The position numbers and the translations under genes were made by a program. DNA of 64,000 nucleotides. Source: Bradyrhizobium sp. 149. GTDB lineage: Bacteria; Pseudomonadota; Alphaproteobacteria; Rhizobiales; Xanthobacteraceae. The first letter of the stretch is position 1; each line of letters starts with the position of its first letter. The notes under the pieces were generated by a model, which was not told the origin of the DNA, searched no databases, and saw only the letters and a list, made by a program, of their open reading frames with translations. The stretch lies in assembly GCF_023073915.1 (NCBI RefSeq), contig NZ_JADPKK010000015.1:124001-188000 (forward strand). The letters run 5' to 3'. Shown here one piece after another: positions 60,643-64,000 of this stretch.

Positions 60643-61722
60643 TCAGGTGTTGCCGGGAGCGGCGACCAGACGGTCTGCCGCATCGAAGACGAAGACATCA
60701 TTGGGATCGAGCACGGCATCGAGCGTCTGGCCGGGCTCGAACTCATGCACGCCGTGCAGCACCGCCACCCAGTTCGATCCGTCGCGGGTCAGATGCACAA
60801 AGCTCTCCGAACCGGTGATCTCGGTCACCGTCACCGTGGCATTGAAGGCATGGCGGTCAGTCTCGCCATTGGCAAGCGCGAGCTGATGGGCACGAAATCC
60901 GACGCGATAAGCGCCGTCCGAGAGAGAGGAATAGAGACCGGACGCCGGCGCGGCGATGCCGCCCGCATATTGCACGGAGCCGTTCTTCTTCTCGATGCCG
61001 ACAAGATTCAGCGGCGGATCGGAGAACACCTGCGCGACCCGCAAGCTCTGCGGATGACGGTAAACGTTCGGCGTCTCGCCGATCTGGAGCGCCTTCCCCT
61101 CCCACATGCACACCGTGTTGCCGCCGAGCAGCAGCGCCTCGGTCGGCTCGGTGGTGGCATAGACAAAGATCGCGCCGGACGCCTCGAAGATGCGCGGCAG
61201 CTCGGTGCGCAGCTCCTCGCGGAGCTTGTAGTCGAGATTGGCGAGCGGCTCGTCGAGCAGCACGAGATCGGCGCCCTTCACCAGCGCGCGCGCCATCGCT
61301 GTTCGCTGCTGCTGGCCACCGGAAAGCTGCAGCGGTGTGCGCTTCAGGAACGGCTCGAGCCTGAGCAGCCGGGCGGCTTCCGCGACGCGCGCCTCGATCT
61401 CGGCCCGCGGCTTGCCCTGCACCCGCAGGGGCGAGGCGATGTTCTCGTAGACCGACAGCGAAGGGTAATTGATGAACTGCTGATAGACCATCGCGACCGA
61501 GCGCTGGCGCACGTCGACACCGGTGACGTCCTTGCCGTTGACCAGCAGCTTGCCCGATGTCGGCTTGTCCAATCCGGCGAGCAGCCGCATGATCGAGGTC
61601 TTGCCCGACAGTGTCGGCCCGAGCAGCACGTTGAGCGTGCCGCTCTCGAGCGTCAGCGAGACGTCGCGAATGTGCGGGATCCCGTCGACAGTCCGGGTCA
61701 CGTGATCGAGTGTCACCGTCAT
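60643..61722 (-). CDS. glpS: Glycerol ABC transporter ATPase lacking the H-loop histidine
   Basis: A 359-residue MalK-like ATPase. Seen: Walker A GPTLSGKTS (35-43), Q-loop Gln 81, an intact signature LSGGQQQR (133-140), Walker B ADLVLLDEP (151-159). The switch position is Thr 191 in FVYATTEPTEAL instead of His. The C-terminal regulatory domain is present. Its start overlaps the glpD stop by four bases. In this operon it is the partner of GlpT; the two carry opposite defects. Confidence 0.93.
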   Translation of the reverse strand: MTVTLDHVTRTVDGIPHIRDVSLTLESGTLNVLLGPTLSGKTSIMRLLAGLDKPTSGKLLVNGKDVTGVDVRQRSVAMVYQQFINYPSLSVYENIASPLRVQGKPRAEIEARVAEAARLLRLEPFLKRTPLQLSGGQQQRTAMARALVKGADLVLLDEPLANLDYKLREELRTELPRIFEASGAIFVYATTEPTEALLLGGNTVCMWEGKALQIGETPNVYRHPQSLRVAQVFSDPPLNLVGIEKKNGSVQYAGGIAAPASGLYSSLSDGAYRVGFRAHQLALANGETDRHAFNATVTVTEITGSESFVHLTRDGSNWVAVLHGVHEFEPGQTLDAVLDPNDVFVFDAADRLVAAPGNT

Positions 61723-63269
61723 GAGCGTCCTCCGGCTTCCAGCAGGGGACTTTGCTGCACAGCGTGGGTCCTGATCCAGTCGTCAAGCGCCGCGATCTCG
61801 TCGGCACTTAGTCGCAGGCCGAGCTTGGAACGGCGCCAGACGATGTCCTCGGCGGTAACGGCCCATTCGTTGGCCATGAGGTAGCGGACCTCGCGTTCGG
61901 TCAGAGTCGCGCCAAACACCAGGCCGAGATCGGCCGCCGATTTCGCATCCCCAAGCAACTTGATCGCCCTCGTGCCGTAGGCGCGTGCGAGGCGCCGCGC
62001 ATGCTCGTGGCTGAGGAAGGGATAGCCCCGCTGGAGCTCGGCGATCAGCCCGTCGACATCGGACACGCCCATGTCGCCGCCGGGCAGCGGCCACTTGCCG
62101 GTCCAGCCCTCGCGCGCTTTCGCACTGCGAAGATAGGGCGCGAGCCGCTCCAGCGCCTCCTCGGCGAGACGGCGGTAAGTCGTGATCTTGCCGCCATAGA
62201 TCGACAGCAGCGGCACGCCGCCGGGCGTGTCGAGCTCGAACACATAGTCGCGCGTGGCGGCCTTGGCTTCGCTGGCGCCGTCATCATAAAGCGGACGCAC
62301 GCCGGAATAGGTCCAGACCACGTCATCAGGCGTGACCGGCTTGGCCAAATATTCGCTTGCCGCCGTGCAGAGATACTGGATCTCCTCAGCCGTCGCCTTC
62401 ACCTTGGCGGGATCGCCGTCATAGTCGCGGTCGGTGGTGCCGATCAAGGTGAAATCGTCCTGGTAGGGAATGACGAAGATGATGCGGCCGTCGGCGTTCT
62501 GGAACATGTAGGCGCGGTCGTGGTCATAGAGTTTTTTGACGACGATGTGCGAGCCCTGCACTAAGCGCACCTTGGCTTTGGCGTTGACGCCGGCACCGCG
62601 GCCGAGCACGTCCTCGACCCACGGGCCGCCGGCATTGATGAGCGCGCGAGCCTGGACCGACGAGCGCGCGCCGGTCAGCGTGTCGATCATGCTGACGGTC
62701 CAGATGCCGTCGGACTGACGGATCTCGGTGGCGCGGGTGCGGGTCCGGATCTCGGCGCCCTTGTCGGCGGCATCGCGCGCGTTGAGCACGACGAGACGGG
62801 CGTCGTCGACGAAGCAGTCGGAATATTCGAACGCGCGGCTGTAGCGGTTCGGGATCAGCGGCCGGCCGACCTCGTCACGCCCAAGATCGACCGAGCGCGT
62901 CGCCGGCAGCAAATGGCGGCCGCCGATGTGGTCATAAAGGAAGAGTCCGAGGCGCAGCAGCCATGCCGGCCGCAGGCCGGCATGATGCGGCAAAACGAAA
63001 CGCAAGGGCCGGATGATGTGGGGCGCGATGCCCCAGAGGATCTCGCGCTCGATCAGCGCCTCGCGGACCAGCCGAAACTCGTAATATTCGAGATAACGCA
63101 GGCCGCCATGCACCAACTTGGTCGACCAGGACGACGTCCCGCTCGCCAGATCGTTCATTTCGCACAGGAAAACCGTGTTGCCGCGGCCCACCGCGTCGCG
63201 CGCGATGCCGCAGCCGTTAACACCGCCTCCGATAATGGCGAGGTCGAAAATACGCTCCAACAGACGCAT
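61719..63269 (-). CDS. glpD: Glycerol-3-phosphate dehydrogenase, FAD-dependent
   Basis: A 516-residue membrane-associated flavoprotein oxidising glycerol-3-phosphate to dihydroxyacetone phosphate and feeding electrons to quinone. Seen: the FAD dinucleotide motif LAIIGGGVNGCGIARDAVGRG (quoted in part) at the N-terminus, SSWSTKLVHGGLRYLEYYEFRLVREALIERE, FVIPYQDDFTLIGTTDRDY and SIYGGKITTYRRLAEEAL (quoted in parts). It is the first gene of the glycerol operon, so the candidate control site lies just upstream. No glycerol kinase is in the window. Confidence 0.96.
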   Translation of the reverse strand: MRLLERIFDLAIIGGGVNGCGIARDAVGRGNTVFLCEMNDLASGTSSWSTKLVHGGLRYLEYYEFRLVREALIEREILWGIAPHIIRPLRFVLPHHAGLRPAWLLRLGLFLYDHIGGRHLLPATRSVDLGRDEVGRPLIPNRYSRAFEYSDCFVDDARLVVLNARDAADKGAEIRTRTRATEIRQSDGIWTVSMIDTLTGARSSVQARALINAGGPWVEDVLGRGAGVNAKAKVRLVQGSHIVVKKLYDHDRAYMFQNADGRIIFVIPYQDDFTLIGTTDRDYDGDPAKVKATAEEIQYLCTAASEYLAKPVTPDDVVWTYSGVRPLYDDGASEAKAATRDYVFELDTPGGVPLLSIYGGKITTYRRLAEEALERLAPYLRSAKAREGWTGKWPLPGGDMGVSDVDGLIAELQRGYPFLSHEHARRLARAYGTRAIKLLGDAKSAADLGLVFGATLTEREVRYLMANEWAVTAEDIVWRRSKLGLRLSADEIAALDDWIRTHAVQQSPLLEAGGRS

Positions 63270-63302
63270 CCCCCGGCGACCGCCCGTTCAATCGAGCGGT
63301 TA

Positions 63303-63339
63303 CTTTCGTTTTTGATTAGATCACACCGAAAAGCGAAAG
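63303..63339 (-). promoter_or_regulatory. Candidate GlpR-type operator upstream of glpD
   Basis: CTTTCG (63303-63308) and CGAAAG (63334-63339) form an inverted repeat, and on the minus strand CTTTCGCTTTTCGG contains two TTTCG steps. DeoR/GlpR-family regulators bind TTTCG-type repeats. The site is 34-70 bases upstream of the glpD start. No glpR gene is in the window; it may lie further along. Confidence 0.45.
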
Positions 63340-63462
63340 CAAGATGAAAGAGAGGGGAAAGGAAGTGAAAGCGGAACTGTTTTTGTGGACGACACGACCG
63401 AAACAGCACCGCGGCAGGCAGCCGGGCGAGGCACGGACGGATCAATGCTGTAAAGTGCTTGA

Positions 63463-63482
63463 ATGTAGCTACGTGCCTACAT
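63463..63482 (+). promoter_or_regulatory. Candidate autoregulatory operator of the toxin-antitoxin pair
   Basis: ATGTAG-CTACGTGC-CTACAT is an inverted repeat with 6-base arms, and GTAGCTAC inside its left part is a perfect palindrome. It lies 50 bases before the antitoxin start, where Phd/YefM antitoxins usually bind. Confidence 0.55.
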
Positions 63483-63531
63483 ATGGTTATGTCGTTGAGG
63501 GAAATGCGGTCCGACTAGGAAGGCGCTTACA

Positions 63532-63783
63532 ATGGTGACCACTCTCACCAGCCGAGAGTTCAATCACGATACCAGCGGCGCTAAAAAAGCAGCTTCGCGG
63601 GGGCCGGTCTTTATTACTGACCGCGGTCGGCCGGCCCATGTCCTGCTGACGATCGAAGACTATTTGCGTCTGACTGGCGGGCACATGAGCCTTGCTGAAG
63701 CATTGGGGCAGGCAGAAGCGGATTTCGATTTCGATCCGCCCCGCGTTGCCGGCCCGATTTTCAAGCCCGCTGATCTCGACTGA
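63532..63783 (+). CDS. Phd/YefM-type antitoxin
   Basis: An 83-residue antitoxin: MVTTLTSREFNHDTSGAKKAASRGPVFITDRGRPAHVLLTIEDYLRLTGG (quoted in parts), the DNA-binding Phd/YefM N-terminal fold, then an acidic C-terminal arm (EADFDFDPPRVAGPIF) that would bind the toxin. A GGAAGG Shine-Dalgarno precedes the ATG. The stop overlaps the toxin start by one base (TGATG). Confidence 0.9.
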   Translation: MVTTLTSREFNHDTSGAKKAASRGPVFITDRGRPAHVLLTIEDYLRLTGGHMSLAEALGQAEADFDFDPPRVAGPIFKPADLD

Positions 63784-64000
63784 TGTTTCTGCTGGACACC
63801 AATGTTATTTCCGAACTGAGGCGGCCAGATAAAGCTCATCGCAACGTGGCAGCCTGGGCCAATGCAATTCCGGCGGCGAGCTTCTTCATATCCGCCATCT
63901 CGATACTCGAAATCGAGCTTGGCGCTCGCCTGATCGAGCGCAAGGACACCGCGCAAGGTGCAGTCCTGCGAGCTTGGATCGACAACCACATTCTGACTCG
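63783..64000 (+). CDS. VapC-type PIN-domain toxin (partial, cut by window end)
   Basis: The first 72 residues of a PIN ribonuclease. Seen: FLLDTNVISELRRPDKAHRN at the N-terminus with the first conserved acidic residue (D5), and FFISAISILEIELGARLIERKD with the second (E near 43). The remaining catalytic acidic residues and the stop lie beyond the window. It overlaps the antitoxin stop. PIN toxins cut tRNA or mRNA when the antitoxin is lost. Confidence 0.88.
   Translation, partial: MFLLDTNVISELRRPDKAHRNVAAWANAIPAASFFISAISILEIELGARLIERKDTAQGAVLRAWIDNHILT

Noticed and set aside
61719..63269. Second start of glpD or a glycerol kinase fragment near 63.3 kb
   Set aside because: The FAD motif lies at the very N-terminus of the chosen frame, and nothing kinase-like is found.

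Overview
The window is GC-rich alphaproteobacterial chromosome, most likely Bradyrhizobium or a close relative in the Nitrobacteraceae. The evidence is the fused cytochrome b/c1 gene behind a Rieske gene (fbcFH), a fused trpEG gene with its own Trp leader peptide, a rhizobial-type glycerol ABC transporter next to glpD, an ScfR-type regulator divergent from isocitrate lyase, and several palindromic intergenic repeat families of the kind common in that genus. No rRNA, tRNA, insertion sequence, prophage or CRISPR array was seen. This is assigned from gene content only; no database was searched.

Layout. 1-4.9 kb: the 3' end of smc, an Rsm22-type ribosome assembly methyltransferase, a LemA/M48-protease pair, and two consecutive ParA-like P-loop proteins preceded by three GGGACAT repeats on an 11-bp period. 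5-12 kb (mostly minus strand): apt, trpEG with a 15-residue trpL leader peptide and attenuator, a dienelactone hydrolase, and the bc1 complex. 12-15 kb (plus): trmL, queE, queD-like, hemF and a HAD hydrolase. 15-23.5 kb is accessory: small proteins, a 1535-residue autotransporter with a divergent AraC regulator, two ~115-bp imperfect direct repeats flanking that pair, and an unrecognised secreted protein.

23.7-27.3 kb (minus): a tightly overlapping operon, DUF1285, NUDIX CoA pyrophosphatase, DUF6111, CCA-adding enzyme and TauE/SafE permease. 27.6-34.6 kb (plus): the MoxR AAA ATPase, DUF58, BatA/DUF4159 and vWA-like membrane protein operon, with a palindromic repeat inserted between the last two genes. 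34.6-37.6 kb: a DUF2946 protein and a TonB-dependent receptor behind a Zur-like palindrome. 37.8-43.6 kb: surface-sugar and housekeeping genes (membrane protein, methyltransferase, GNAT, GT2, NUDIX, phosphoesterase). 43.7-47.3 kb: aceA-DUF4170 divergent from the ScfR-type regulator. 47.4-55.4 kb: small and secreted proteins (including a HExxH protein), TPR protein, HtpX, MltB-type transglycosylase, DUF1993 and an Old Yellow Enzyme.

55.6-63.3 kb (minus): a complete glycerol system, glpD-glpS-glpT-glpP-glpQ-glpU-glpV. Its two ATPases carry complementary defects, so the pair is predicted to have one consensus and one degenerate ATP site. The window ends in a Phd/VapC-type toxin-antitoxin pair, the toxin being cut off by the window edge.

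The observations judged most worth following are the asymmetric GlpS/GlpT ATPase pair, the trpL leader and attenuator, the repeat-flanked autotransporter/AraC module, the Zur-like operator before the TonB receptor, the ExxHGH motif of the QueD homologue, and the iteron-like repeats in front of the ParA-like pair.
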